Source: Liolophura sinensis (lineage: Eukaryota; Mollusca; Polyplacophora; Chitonida; Chitonidae). Taken from it: a stretch of 64,000 bases of DNA. The first letter of the stretch is position 1; every line of letters begins with the position of its first letter. Shown here piece by piece: positions 11,205-23,033 of the stretch. Location: the NCBI RefSeq assembly GCF_032854445.1, contig NC_088304.1:35017551-35081550 (forward strand), read 5' to 3'. The translations under genes and the position numbers were made by a program. Below the pieces are notes generated by a model that saw only the letters and a program-made list of their open reading frames with translations, was not told the origin of the DNA and searched no databases.

Positions 11205-12080
11205 CTTATAACTTATGTTAAACATGAAGCTTGACTTATAAATATACACTAATCTTTTTTTAATTAACTAATTAAAGAATATGTTTTTTTGTGCCTCGTT
11301 AGCCATATCCATACCTTATTGTGCCAAGATCCATATCTGACGAATAGCATTGTCCCGATTTTATTGATTTGGTGATTGAAAAAAGTGAAATGTTAAACCT
11401 CATTAGACCAGGATAGGCCGTGCAATTTCATCACCGTGCAATATAAAAAATGTTATACTTAGTCAATGCTCTTTACCCTCAAAATAGAAGCGATCAGGAA
11501 TGAGTTTAGGAAGCGTTATGAAGGTGGCCTCTTTCTGATTTGATGCGGTTAGGCGCGTTGTTGTTACGTGAGAATTTCGTACAAGGAAACACTCATGTTG
11601 ATATTTACATCCTTAGGTCAATTTTAAGATGCTCTCTAATAGAATACATGATTTAACTGGTTACAAATATCACACTTAAGGCAGATCAACTGCATTTATA
11701 ATAAACCAGAGACAAAAACATTTTTGAATCCATTAGATCGAGCGGTATTACCTATCCATACGCAGATCTGCGATAGTCAGCCTTAGTTGAATTGAGCATA
11801 AACGTATACACATCCTATATTTTATGCATGGGAGGGGAACATCTGTCCGCAGAAGATGCTGAAATACTTTGACATTTATACGATACGGATGTGGTATCCA
11901 GGTCAGCTGTATACCGTACAGTCCGGTGATATCCTTCACTTGACTGAAATAGTGGATGAGAAAACGAGAAAGATTTAAAATAGCTAAGGGCTTTTTTCTG
12001 GACGAATTTGCTGACAATGTTGTCTGCCATGTTTGCAAGTTTGTCAGTAACTTGCCCAAAGGCTGCGCGTTTACAGCGGG
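11205..12080. other. intergenic, no feature seen
   Basis: Short open frames on the minus strand (about 100 codons) have no recognisable similarity; no repeat array seen. Confidence 0.55.
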
Positions 12081-12184
12081 GGCACTCCGATTTCCTCCAC
12101 CCCTGAAACTGGCCGCAATCGTATAAGTGAAAAATTCACGAGTATGTAAGTAAATAAATAAACAAGTAAATAATTAAATAAAGC
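12081..12184 (+). mobile_element. SINE family 1, 3' fragment
   Basis: GATTTCCTCCACC, GGCCGCAATCGTATAAGTGA and an AAAT-rich tail; diverged. Confidence 0.7.
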
Positions 12185-12318
12185 GTCCTTCCCTTGCCCA
12201 TTATATCGATGTGGTTGCTTTTATAGAACGCCATAGCGTAATGCCACGCCTAGTTATGCCTATAGAACTTACCCATATACCTGCACTGCAACAAACCACA
12301 CTTCAGCCTGTTATAACT

Positions 12319-12388
12319 CATTTATTTATTTATTTGTTTGTTTGTTTCTCCGTACTGAAAAATGTTTCACTTTTACAATATCGGTGAG
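12319..12388 (-). mobile_element. SINE family 1, 3' fragment, reverse
   Basis: (TTTA/TTTG)n followed by CCGTACTGAAAAATGTTTCAC, the reverse complement of the family-1 tail. Confidence 0.6.
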
Positions 12389-13027
12389 CGTTTTGAAAGA
12401 ACGTTAGACTCGGCAAACGTCCGTCAGCGATTGAAATTAAGACAGACGTTTTATAAAGCAACATGTCGAACAATTTTCCAGTAATTTTTTTTTCTGGTCC
12501 TTCGTTTTGGTGTCCTGTTAGGTGTCCATATAAGCAGAGGCCTATATATTAGTTAGGCTAATGTCTGTTATGACCCAACGCCTTGAACTGTGTCAAACTT
12601 AAGCTACATAGATATTTGCATTTTTTTTTTCATCATTTTGACCCTTTGAGCACTTATTAGGGAAGTTATTTACAAATTGGAATGTTGGAATGTAAAAAAT
12701 GGGTGTCGTACTCAGGGTAAAACCACCGACATTTTACCGACAAGTTTCTGGGATTTACTAGTAATACAAACTCCTGTTTCATGGCTTAGTGACCTTGCCA
12801 GGTTTTGCACTATTTACATATGCTGTACAGACTGTTCTGTTGTCTGACATGCTATAATTTCCGGCTATTATCAGCCGTAGTCCTCTGAATTATAACGTTG
12901 TTCACTTCCCTATACCGCCTTATGTTATCTTTCGCCCCCCTCATCTGTTTTTCGCTGCCTTATGCGCCCGAAAGTGCCCGGAAGTGCGCATAACCGCTTT
13001 CACAAAGGTTTGGTGTGGAGGACATAA

Positions 13028-13124
13028 TTTATTTATTTGATTGGTGTTTTATGCCGTACTCAAGACTATTTCACTATCATGCGTTGTCGTGGGAGGAAAC
13101 TGGGCAGAGCTCGGGAGAGCAAGG
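13028..13124 (-). mobile_element. SINE family 1, 3' fragment, reverse
   Basis: ATTTATTTGATTGGTGTTTT, ATGCCGTACTCAAGACTATTTCAC and GGGAGGAAACTGGGCAGAGC: the reverse complement of the family-1 body and tail. Confidence 0.8.
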
Positions 13125-14076
13125 CATAATTATGCATTTCTATTGGTTAATTATCTCGTGTCACGACTTGCTAAAAATAGGACTTTTTTTCTAATTAAGT
13201 ATTTTTTTGCCACGATTCCTTTCGGCTCGGTTTTGAATTTATATTTCACTGAAATTTAATTTTAAGAATACTAGGGTTTAATATTTTGTTTTCAATATAT
13301 AAGATCTGTAGAGCGAACCTATTTCTTACATGTGCTTTCACTCTAATGCTTCACGATAGCTCTGTGACAGTGAACATAGGTGTATGCACATGTACGAACT
13401 TCGAGCAATATCCTGCATTAGTTGACATACGTCATAGCTGTAACAACAGGTTATAATTTTCACACAGCTACACACGTACATGATAATTTAACCGGATTTA
13501 ACCTCTGATGGTATAACCGGATTTAACTAGATAGATATCGGTAGGCTACCTGCTTGCATGGTGGATTCCGGGACTGTATACCGTGGGCGTTGTCATGCTG
13601 TCCATTTCATCACCGTACACAAACCAATTTGCCCAAAGACACATATCCTCTTGTATTGTTCAGTTGGTCATTCACTATATACATGTATGTATACAGATCA
13701 ATTCACCCAGCCATGTAATGCACATGACAAATGTGTAATAATATGTTATAAATCTGTGTGTAATAACAAAAGTGCAGATGTGGTAAGTGTAATAACAAAA
13801 GTGTGATATCGAAAATGTAAGAATATGGGTACACAGGCAGGTGGGGGAGGGAGGTAGAAAAAATTCGACAAAGAAAGAGAGACGGAAGAGGAGGGAGAGG
13901 TGAGAAGGAAAAGGGAAAGAGTGCCAGCTGATGACCCTAAAAACAGTTTATTTAATTTGTCAAAACCGTGAATAATTCTGCTAAATGGCCAACATTATAC
14001 AGTTTGCTGTAGTTATCATCCGTACACCTTTTAGCCGACACATGTTACAAAGTCATTTCCTTAATCTTGATTAATA
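13125..14076. other. intergenic, no gene seen
   Basis: Contains two short ATAACCGGATTTAAC-type repeats (about 13487-13530) and a purine-rich patch (about 13840-13925). Nothing coding supported. Confidence 0.55.
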
Positions 14077-14212
14077 ATTTATTTCTTTGTTTATTTATTT
14101 GTTTGTTTATCGCCTTACTCAAGAATTTTTCACGTCAACGATATGAGGGGAGGAAGCCGGGGTAAACCAAAAACCTTTGGCAAGTCACTGACGAACTTTC
14201 CCACGTACGCAC
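14077..14212 (-). mobile_element. SINE family 1, diverged, reverse
   Basis: (TTTA)n, TATCGCCTTACTCAAGAATT, GGGGAGGAAGCCGGGGTAAAC and TTTCCCACGTACG follow the reverse-complement order of family 1; the head is missing. Confidence 0.7.
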
Positions 14213-14567
14213 ATCATATCAGTAGAAGATAAGTGATCATCAACGAACTTTAGACTGCGTAAGTGACCCTAAACAAGCGCCGTCAACAGCTTATTGACCA
14301 AAGCCCCAAAACTCTTAAGAGCGGGTGAATCACTGATTGAAAGGCAGGCACTCATATGTTTTTTACACAGACGAACTGCTGGATGATTTCTCATAAATTC
14401 TGCCTTTGGCGCAATATTACTGTTCTGGGACTTGTTTTTTTTTTCAAGACAAACGAATTCTCCACCCGGATCATCATAATTATAAAAAAGTTAATCATAA
14501 GGGTACCATATCCGTAATGGGCGGTACAGTGGCCAGTCGTTTTATCATATATTACGACATGAGTCGA

Positions 14568-14631
14568 TGATTTTTCCTGGAAAAGTGCTCTTCCATCCTG
14601 CATTGTGTAGTTTTATAGACTTTCTGACACT
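14568..14631. repeat. 64-bp direct duplication, copy 1
   Basis: Contains TTTTTCCTGGAAAAGTGCTC and TGTGTAGTTTTATAGACTTT. Nearly the same sequence recurs at about 15088-15150, inside the neighbouring minisatellite. Confidence 0.85.
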
Positions 14632-14719
14632 AATCATTTCTTCCGGTTGAATCAACAAAAAATCATACGACATGATCTGGGAGATAGTATGATGGTTTTA
14701 TAGTTCATTGAAAACTGGA

Positions 14720-15490
14720 TGCCCTCAATACGGCCATATTCATGTCTCAGGACCCCCCCCCCCCCCAATACGGCCATATTCATTTCTCAGGACGCCCCCC
14801 AATACTGCCGTATTCATGTCTCAGAACGCCCCCCAATACTGTCGTATTCATGTCTCAGGACGCCCCCCCCCCCAAATACGGCCGTATTCATGTCTCAGGA
14901 CGCCCCCCCCCCCCCAAATACGGCCGTATTCATGTCTCAGGATGCCCCCCAATATGGTCGTACTCATGTCTCAGGACGCCTGCAATGCGGTTGTATTCAT
15001 GTCTCAGGACGCCATCGATGCTGTCATACTGTAAGGTCTACCTTAGGTCGCCCTCGATGTTGTCATACAGTTAGGTCTGCCTCTGGACGTTTTTTCCTGG
15101 AAAAGTGCTCTTCCATCCTGCAATGTGTAGTTTTATAGACTTTTTGACAACTGTGAGGTCTGTCTCAGGACGCCCTCTATGCTGTCATACTGCGAGGTCT
15201 GCCTCAGGACGCTTTCGATGCTGTCACACTGTGAGGTCTGTCTCATGATGACCTTAATGCTGTCATACTGTGAGCTCTGCTTCCGGACGACTTCGATGAT
15301 GTCATACAGTGAGGTCTGCCTCAGGTCGCCCTCAAGGCTTTCATAGCTGTGAGGTCTGCCTCAGGACGCCTTCGATGGTGTCATGCTGTGAGGATCTGCC
15401 TCGGGATGCCCACGATGCTGTCATAATCAGAGCTTTGTCTCAAGACGCCCTCACTTTTGCCATGATCAGATCTCTGTTTCAGAGATTTGA
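14720..15490. repeat. degenerate 35-45-bp minisatellite with C-runs
   Basis: About seven units of the form AATACGGCCGTATTCATGTC + TCAGGACG + a C-run of variable length (14720-15010) grade into about ten units of GATGCTGTCATACTGTGAGG + TCTGCCTCAGGACGCC (15010-15490). The duplication copy at 15088-15150 interrupts the array. Open frames here are artefacts of the repeat. Confidence 0.85.
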
Positions 15491-16027
15491 TTATGAAACA
15501 AACCATATAGACTCTCAAGATGCTACATTTAATCTATATTTGTACAAAGGTCAAAAGGGTTTCTGTTTTCCTATAGCAGACTTTATGACAAGGGGGATAG
15601 TTTCAGTCATGACATTGTAAATTACCTTTACCTGAACAGCAACATACCAAAAGTGTCCTGCACATGGCGTGTACACATCTCGCCTTGTAACGTTTGTTGG
15701 TCCTGCGTGTTATGTGACCATTTCAATCAACGTCACAAGTTATTACTGCAAAAAACTCATGTGTCAAGGTTATTCCTTCAAACGCCCTCACTCTAAGTTT
15801 CTTAATTTTTGCATTGAGTATAATTCTCTTTTTGGTAAATATAGACAGAGCGGCCAGAGTGTCTGGCACTCTGCTTCATGACTGTTTCTGATTAATTTGG
15901 GACTAGGGGCTATATATACATCATGCTGAATTAGAACTGAGATATATATTTTATTATTGCCAACTTCTCTACTAACAAAGTCCACGATTTGAATACTGAT
16001 TTATCTCATATGTCCACAGATCGCCCC
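15491..16027. other. intergenic, no feature seen
   Basis: No supported gene or repeat. Confidence 0.5.
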
Positions 16028-16683
16028 CTTGCGCGTTTCCAACATTTTTTTGCTAAATTGGCACTGTATATACTTCCTTAGTTCTTCTGTGGTTTGTGTT
16101 AAAAACGTCGTTTTGGGAGCCGGTCTTGTCATCGTTAACCTGGATCGTTCATATTGGTTGATGGCTGGTATACAAATGTCTGCTTCGACTCATAGATTCA
16201 GGATGTCCCCAATGCTGTCATGTTCAGTCTCTTCCTCAGGATGACCTCAGTGGTGTCATATATTCTGTTCTCTGTTGTGATTGTTATTTAGCATTTGTTA
16301 TTTAGAATCTTCTGCTTAGAAAAGTTGTGTGAGTGAGTGAGCGAGTGCTTAGGGTTTAACGTCCTACTTAACAATTTTTCAGTCATCTGACGACGAAGGA
16401 GTCCTTAGAGTGTGTATACCATGTCTCCTTGTTACAGACCGGATTTCCACCGCCCCTTTATCCAGTGCTGCTTCCCTGAAACGATTTACCGAAGGCAAGT
16501 AAGCCGGCCCGCCCGAGCCATTATACTGATACGGGTCAAGCAGTCATTGCACTATCCCCTTAAATCTAAACGCCATGAGAGGAAGCCTCTTTTAAAGTCT
16601 TAGGTGTGACTTGACCCAGGATTGATCCTGGATCTACCGCTCCCGAAGCGGACGTTCTGGCAACTGTGCCATCAGGACCGGTA
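16028..16683. repeat. long inverted repeat, left arm (includes SINE family 2)
   Basis: Closely matches the reverse complement of 23034-23715. The outer part (16028-16335) is not SINE; it holds a 71-codon open frame (VSNIFLL, SYWLMAGIQMS) also open in the other arm, and two degenerate copies of the 15-kb minisatellite unit. The inner part is a reverse SINE-2. Function of the open frame is unknown. Confidence 0.85.
16336..16683 (-). mobile_element. SINE family 2, reverse, near full length
   Basis: On the minus strand: tRNA-like head (CGCTTCGGGAGCGGTAGATC, AGGATCAATCCTGGGTC as B box), then GGGGATAGTGCAATGACTGC, CTTCGGTAAATCG, AGCAGCACTGGATAAAGG, GACTGAAAAATTGTTAAGTA, GGACGTTAAACCCTAAGCAC and a (TCAC)n tail. 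A Pol III-derived retroposon. Confidence 0.88.
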
Positions 16684-17333
16684 TATATTGTGAGTAAATC
16701 GGTGGGTGTGTATGTGCAACAACCATAATCAGGTTATTCAAGAGCGACTGTAGATCTTAATCTTTCTTTTAAAGGGGTATCAACACAGTTTTGAGTGTAC
16801 AAAAAGAACAAGATTATTCGATAAAAATTAAAACTTGCAATCGAAACGTGGAGAGCGACACATGCGCTATAAGGACTGTGATATTTCACAAGCTACCAGT
16901 AAGTACACCCAGACTAGTCTGCAATATATTATAATACAAGTAGGTTATACGTGTTAACAGTAGACGTCAGTTTTAAAACGTGGGCCAGCGAAACTGCTGA
17001 CACGTTTTGTCTGGCGGGGATGAGTTAATGCGCCTGCACAGTCAGGCGGATGTAACACCTGTCAAAACCTGACCTTGATCTTGTTGATAAACGGCATATT
17101 TAGTTTTAGATATTACATTGTGATTAAAAGGATTCTTGATTGTATGATTCTGGGATTAATGTATACAGCAAACAATTTCCACTTTTTTTGTCTAATCCGC
17201 AAAAGGAACTGTTCGGTGACGGTGTTAATGGAGACTAACTCTTTCAGAAATAGAAAACATTGCGCGTAAGTGTGAAATACTGTAGTAAAGAACGACGATC
17301 GTCAATATAACCTAGGGGAATCCCACCAATACT
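16684..17333. other. intergenic, no feature seen
   Basis: No supported gene or repeat. Confidence 0.5.
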
Positions 17334-17530
17334 TTCGCTGTGAGTTCAAGTCCAGTTCATACTGATCTCCTCTCCGGACGTATTTGAGAGGGTCTGTGAC
17401 AAACTCGCGGATTGTCTTGGGTTTCCCCCGGGCTCTGCCCGGTTTCCTCACACCATAATGTTGGCCGCCGTCGTATAGGTGAAATATTCTTGATTACGGC
17501 GTAAAACACCATCAAATAAATGAATAAATC
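17334..17530 (+). mobile_element. SINE family 1, head truncated
   Basis: Starts at the B-box region GTGAGTTCAAGTCCAGTTC and runs through GGGCTCTGCCCGGTTTCCTC, GGCCGCCGTCGTATAGGTGA and ATATTCTTGATTACGGCG to an (AAAT)n tail. Confidence 0.88.
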
Positions 17531-17679
17531 AGTATGTACATGGAGCACTGTGGACATATTCAGAATATTGATTGCTCTTTTCTGCCGCTATCAGCCACCA
17601 AACCTTCATGGTTTGTCCATGAAGCTGAATAGGTTTAAAGATGCTATCCCACAGATTTTTTTGGTCAAAAATCGATCAA

Positions 17680-17698
17680 ATCAAATCAAATCAAATCG
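17680..17698. repeat. short (CAAAT)n microsatellite
   Basis: About four CAAAT units in tandem. Confidence 0.8.
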
Positions 17699-18026
17699 AA
17701 TTTTCCCTATTATTTTAGAATAGCCCAGACAATTATCTTCGACACAAATTAATATCAGCCTCGCAAAATTTATAATAATTATAATAAGAACTATATAACA
17801 ATCATTTAAGTAGTTAATTTTCTGAAAAGCAATAATTTGAGCTATTCTTGAAAAATGGAGAAAAATTTATTTGATTAACGAATGTATGGATTTTTCCCAA
17901 AACTCTAAGCGAAACAACTGGCGTGCATATACCTGCACAATAAATAGCCTTGATAATTTCATGGATTTTTTTCATCAATTACTGGCTCAGCTATACCAAA
18001 CTGGTGAAAAGTCGGGTAACATTGTT

Positions 18027-18125
18027 GGGGGCTCCGTGGTCGAGATATTTAGCGTGCCAGTGCGGCGCAATGACCCAGAGGCCTCACATCAATGCGGTCG
18101 TTGTGAGTTCGAGTCCAGCTCATGA
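18027..18125 (+). mobile_element. SINE family 1, tRNA-derived head only
   Basis: GGGGCTCCGTGGTCGAGATA, AGCGTGCCAGTGCGGCGCAA, TGACCCAGAGGCCTC, GTGAGTTCGAGTCCAGCTCA. The B box is good (GTTCGAGTCC); the A box is damaged. The body and tail are missing. Confidence 0.8.
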
Positions 18126-18514
18126 TTTTTCTGACATCCGAGTTCACATCTTTGTGTTTCACACAGAGTAAATAAACAGCAACTGCAGGGTCTACATAGG
18201 AGTTACCGTCAGGCAGCTGTCGACATCACGACGATTTCGCTGATTTTCTTTCGGGTCATTGGCATGCCTATACATAGAAGAAAATCTTCGCACAGTTAAT
18301 TACCTCTAATTATGTCTAACACACGCAGCCGCCCACTCTTTACAGACGTCTATACATGTGGATCATTTTCTAAGACGAACAGCATGCTTCCTCCAAACTA
18401 ACATACGCCCATGCCACAAGTAGCCTGCTGACAAAGAAATCATTGTCAGGAATGTGTTAAATGTAAACCATTAGTGGCTGAAAATTCCCCACATGCGGGC
18501 AGCAGGCTACTCTC

Positions 18515-18545
18515 AGCCCCCCCCCCCCCACCAGCCCCCCCACAC
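18515..18545. repeat. C-rich low-complexity tract
   Basis: Poly-C runs interrupted by A; assembly length here may be unreliable. Confidence 0.8.
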
Positions 18546-19113
18546 ACGCTTCTCTTGTACGTCTTAAGAGATATCCAAGTATTACGAAGTTTCAGATGTA
18601 CCTCCTTCAGATGAGTTCTTCTGATATTACACTTTTGCTACCAGCACTGAAAGACGACATGGTACATATATAATTTTTTTGGAGATAATCTGTGCACTTT
18701 AGAATGAATATAATTAAGTTTAGTTACAGGCCTATTTTTTTATTCTGTGATATTAAGGATGTTTTATTCACCTAGTTAAAATTCCAAACCAAGAAATAAA
18801 ATAAGACAACAATACAATGAAAGGTAAAGAGAATATTTCAAAACGATGATGGGAGAGAAGATGCAATGCGAGCCAAACAAGGGACAAGAAAAAGACAAGA
18901 AAAGATACAATGAAAGCAAAGAAGGGGCAATACAAGGTCCAAGACAAGACGATAAGTGGCGCGTAAGGTACATTACAAGGCAGGATACCAGAGAGGAAAT
19001 AAGATACAATGTGTAGGAAATGACAACCTAAGATACAATACATGATAAAGAAATCATGTTTTGTGTGTGTAATATAATTGAGATGTACAGCCACAGAGAC
19101 AAAAAGAAAAGAG
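18546..19113. other. intergenic, no gene seen
   Basis: Purine-rich on the + strand from about 18780 to 19060, giving pyrimidine-rich minus-strand open frames that look non-coding. Confidence 0.5.
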
Positions 19114-19893
19114 CATCGACGACAGTGTGATAGCTATCAAATGGTCACACGTAACCGGTGATATACGGCTACAGCACAGAGAGTAAAACCAGAACAGCGA
19201 CGACAGTGTGATGGGTGGCAAATGGTCACACGTAACTGGTGATATACGGCTACAGCACAGAGAGTAAAACCAGAGCAGCGACGAAAGTGTGATGGCTGGC
19301 AAATGGCCACACGTAACCGGTGATATACGGCTACAGCACAGAGAGTAAAACCAGAGCAGCGACGACAGTGTGATGGGTGGCAAATGGTCACACGTAACTG
19401 GTGAAATACGGTTACAGCACAGAGAGTAAAACCAGAGCAGCGACGACAGTGTGATGGGTGGCATATGGTCACACGTAACCGGTGAAATACGGCTACAGCA
19501 CAGAGAGTAAAACCAGAGCAGGGACGACAGTGTGATGGCTGGCATATGGTCATACGTAACCGGTGATATACGGCTACAGCACAGAGAGTAAAACCAGAAC
19601 AGGGACGACAGTGTGATGGCTGGCATATGGTCATACGTAACCGGTGATATACGGCTACAGCATAGAGAGTAAAACCAGAACAGCGACGACAGTGTGATGG
19701 CTGGCAAATGGCCACACGTAACCGGTGATATACGGCTACAGCACAGAGAGTAAAACCAGAACAGCGACGACAGTGTGATGGCTGGCATATGGTCACACGT
19801 AACCGGTGATATACGGCTACAGCACAGAGAGTAAAACCAGAACACCGACGACAGTGTGATGGCTGGCAAATGGTCACACGTAACTGGTGAAAT
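19114..19893. repeat. 81-bp minisatellite, about 9.6 copies
   Basis: Unit holds CGACGACAGTGTGATGGCTG, GTCACACGTAACCGGTGATA, TACGGCTACAGCACAGAGAG and TAAAACCAGA. The 81-bp period is a multiple of three, so two minus-strand frames stay open (one 282 codons, made of 27-residue repeats). No promoter, splice or homology evidence for coding. Confidence 0.93.
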
Positions 19894-20659
19894 AAATGTC
19901 AATTTACCTCAGTCAGGGTTTTACTCTAATGCATAAATAGTAGCAAATTACACACCTTTTGGCATCATGATCTAAGGAGAATTAGGTAAGAAAGAAAAGC
20001 GATGAAAGACATCACAAAATAACTGGCATGGTTTAGTGTTTCTTGTTGATTCCCTAGCTCAATCGACGGAAGAACTCAACACGAGCCGGAATCGAACCCA
20101 TTAATGAAAGTCAACAGTGATTTAATTCAACAACTTTTCGACATGAATGTATATGGTCAGCTGCGATGGATTTCGACTGGCAATTCCTATTTAGCTAACA
20201 TAGCTTACCTGATATCAGCGAAGTGTCCTTGAAATGAATACAATAAATGGACAAATGATGGAATTCAAACTGATGATATGATAGACTTTTTATGGAATTT
20301 CATGATATTTTCTTTTAAATAGATTGAAGTCATGTTACGTTTAACTATTTGCCAGCTATCACATTGTCGTTGCTGCCCCGGTTTTTTCCTCTGTGTGCTG
20401 TACGTCTTAATTATATTGTACGTCTTAATTATAATATGTCCGTCCATTCTGTATAAGCAGTTTAAACTGATGCATTCATGACGGTTTCTTCAATTTCTGT
20501 TAGACCAACTCAACGATACTCCGAAGATTATGAGAAATACTACTGATGTATAAACAATGAATACAGACAAGATCCTAGAACTGATCCATGCGACAGACCA
20601 GGGCCCCGTTGTTCTAAACTGTCTCAAGACTTAATACCAGATTTAACTTTAAGCCAAGT
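19894..20659. other. intergenic, no feature seen
   Basis: A GGTTCGATTCCGGCTCG-like tRNA B box occurs on the minus strand near 20080-20098, but no A box or cloverleaf could be found. Confidence 0.5.
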
Positions 20660-20860
20660 TATTTATTTATTTATTTATTTGATTGGTGTTTTACGCCGTA
20701 CTCAAGAATATTTCACTTATACGTCTACAGACCTTCCCACTTACGGTCGGAGAGGAAGCCAGCATGAGCTGGACATGAACTCACAGCGAGCGCATTGGTG
20801 AGAGGCTCCTGGGTCATTACCCTGCAGTAGCGCGCTAACAAAGTGAGCCACGGAGACCCC
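20660..20860 (-). mobile_element. SINE family 1, reverse, internal deletion
   Basis: Tail (TTTA)n + GATTGGTGTTTTACGCCGTA + CTCAAGAATATTTCACTTAT joins directly to CTTCCCACTTACGGTCGGAG and the head (GAACTCACAGCGAGCGCATT, GTGAGCCACGGAGACCCC). About 90 bp of the body is missing. Confidence 0.9.
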
Positions 20861-21460
20861 CAAGTATTTTGAGTAATAATAGAATAGTGACGTATAATAA
20901 TTGTCTATCACCTATTATTAATTAACATTACTGCAAATTTTACTTACATAATTCCATGGTGCTAGGTGGCGTGTACGATGCTACTTATTTGTGGCATGTA
21001 CATGAACAGTTAGAATGAAATCCTATAACAGGTAAATTAACAACTGGCCCGAATTCACTGGTGACAGGTGTGGCCAACCATCACACTGTCCTCACATGCG
21101 GCTCCCGTTTTACTCTTTATTATTATATTAAGGAGACATATTCCTAAAAGGGATACAAGATGTGTATATGCTATCGGGTTGCTGACCACACGGAGGAATC
21201 GGAATTATCTCGACGGGGATCAGGCGGGAGAAAATGATCATTGACCGTGGGAATGTGATGGATCAGTCTGACAGAGAGACATCTTTTCTTGAACAGCCTC
21301 TGGCAGATCTTGCGTTTTTGCTCTGACCGGAAAAAGCATCAACCCCCACCACCTTCCCCCGGGGGCTTACTGTTACCAACGATACGGATCTGGGTAGGGC
21401 AATAGTCACGATCTGTAGCCTTGACATAAACACGAATTCCTGCGTCCCATGTATCTAGTT
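20861..21460. other. intergenic, no feature seen
   Basis: No supported gene or repeat. Confidence 0.5.
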
Positions 21461-22033
21461 TACATACATGTACACCTACATGTACACCTACGTACACCTA
21501 TATGTACATCTACATGTACACCTACGTACACCTATATGTACATCTACATGTACACCTATATGTACACCTGCATGTACATCTACATGTACATCTACATGTA
21601 CACCTACATGTACACCTACGTGTACACCTGCATGTACACCTACATGTACACCTATATGTAAACCTATATGTAGACCTACATGTACAACTACATGTACACC
21701 TACATGTACACCTGCATGTATACCTACATGTACACCTATATATGCACCTACATGTACACCTATATGTACACCTGCATGTTCACCTATATGTACATCTATA
21801 TGTACACCTGCATGAACACCTGCAAGTATACCTACATGTACACCTGCATGTATACCTACACGTACACCTATATGTACACCTGCATGTACACCTATATGTA
21901 CATCTACATGTACATCTATATGTACACCTCCATGTTCACCTATATGTACATCTACACGTACACCTATATGTACACCTGCATTTACACCTACATGTACACC
22001 TGCATGTATACCTACATGCACATCTACATCTAC
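21461..22033. repeat. 12-bp minisatellite CTACATGTACAC
   Basis: About 48 copies of CTACATGTACAC and CTATATGTACAC variants. The 12-bp period leaves most frames open on both strands. Each unit contains the palindrome TACATGTA. Confidence 0.95.
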
Positions 22034-22066
22034 TTGTTCACACTTAACTTATTGCAGGTCTATAAC

Positions 22067-22170
22067 CCGCGGATAGTCGTGAGTTTCCTCCAGGCTCTGC
22101 CCGGTTTCCTTCCACCATATTGCTACACCGTAAGTGAAACATTCTTGAGTGCGGCGTAAATCATACACCG
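22067..22170 (+). mobile_element. SINE family 1, 3' fragment
   Basis: CGCGGATAGTCGTGAGTTTC, GGCTCTGCCCGGTTTCCTTC and TGAAACATTCTTGAGTGCGG, directly after the 12-bp array. Confidence 0.82.
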
Positions 22171-22637
22171 GATAATTAATAATCATGCAGGCTTATATTT
22201 TTGACTATATACGTCATTAAACACAAACCAATGAAATCAAATGATTGAAGGCATAGAGATTGGCAGTGTAAAATGGCGCGTGCGTTACATGTGTACGTCA
22301 TATCTGGTTTGGGATTCTGGCTAGAATGCAGGTGCATGTGCACGAGCCGAGTAAGGTTGATTTGGAAATCTCACTGCAAAGCATTATAGTTATAGTGTTA
22401 CACGAATTCCACGCCCACTGAAGTGCCAATTATCATATGATCTTTGTGCTACAGAATGTAGTTCTCACAAATGGTTATAGCGGCCATTTTATCTCTATGG
22501 AAATATGTGGTGGATGTTGGCCGAAATATATCCCAGTCGGGCGAAAGAATTAATGTGATCCGTTTGTGTTATCAACATCTAAAAGAAAAAGAACAATCAG
22601 CGTGCACAGATTCTAAATGATCAAGGATTTGCCACGC

Positions 22638-22925
22638 GACCTACCTACCTGTATCTTGACGTATACTCTACATGTATACCGACGATTACCTACATGTATA
22701 CCGACAACCTACCTACATGTATACCGACAACCTACCTACATGTATACCGACGACCTACCTACATGTATACCGACAGCCTAAGTAGGCTACATGTATACCG
22801 ATGACCTACCGACATGTACACCGACGACCTATACACATGTATACACACAACCTACCTACATGTATACCCACAACCTACCTACATGTATACCGACCGGACC
22901 TACCTACATATATACCGACGACCTA
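22638..22925. repeat. 23-bp minisatellite
   Basis: About twelve units of CCTACCTACATGTATACCGA with CGACAA or CGACGA spacers. Confidence 0.9.
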
Positions 22926-22990
22926 CACGTCCTTATTGGTTGACGGCTTGTACACGAATGTCTGTTTCGACGCATAGATTCCTAATACGC
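22925..22990 (+). repeat. short extra copy of inverted-repeat outer segment
   Basis: TATTGGTTGACGGCTTGTAC and TGTCTGTTTCGACGCATAGA match 16153-16203, in the same orientation as the left arm and opposite to the right arm 600 bp away. Confidence 0.7.
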
Positions 22991-23033
22991 TACCATTCAT
23001 AATCACCATTCACAATGGTCAACCTACCTACCA

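Noticed and set aside
18768-19094. Hydrophobic minus-strand open frames (77-108 codons) resembling membrane segments
   Set aside because: They arise from a purine-rich + strand tract, which translates to Leu/Phe/Ser-rich peptides by composition alone.
20040-20160. Minus-strand tRNA suggested by a GGTTCGATTCC box
   Set aside because: No A box, D arm or acceptor stem found at the right distance.
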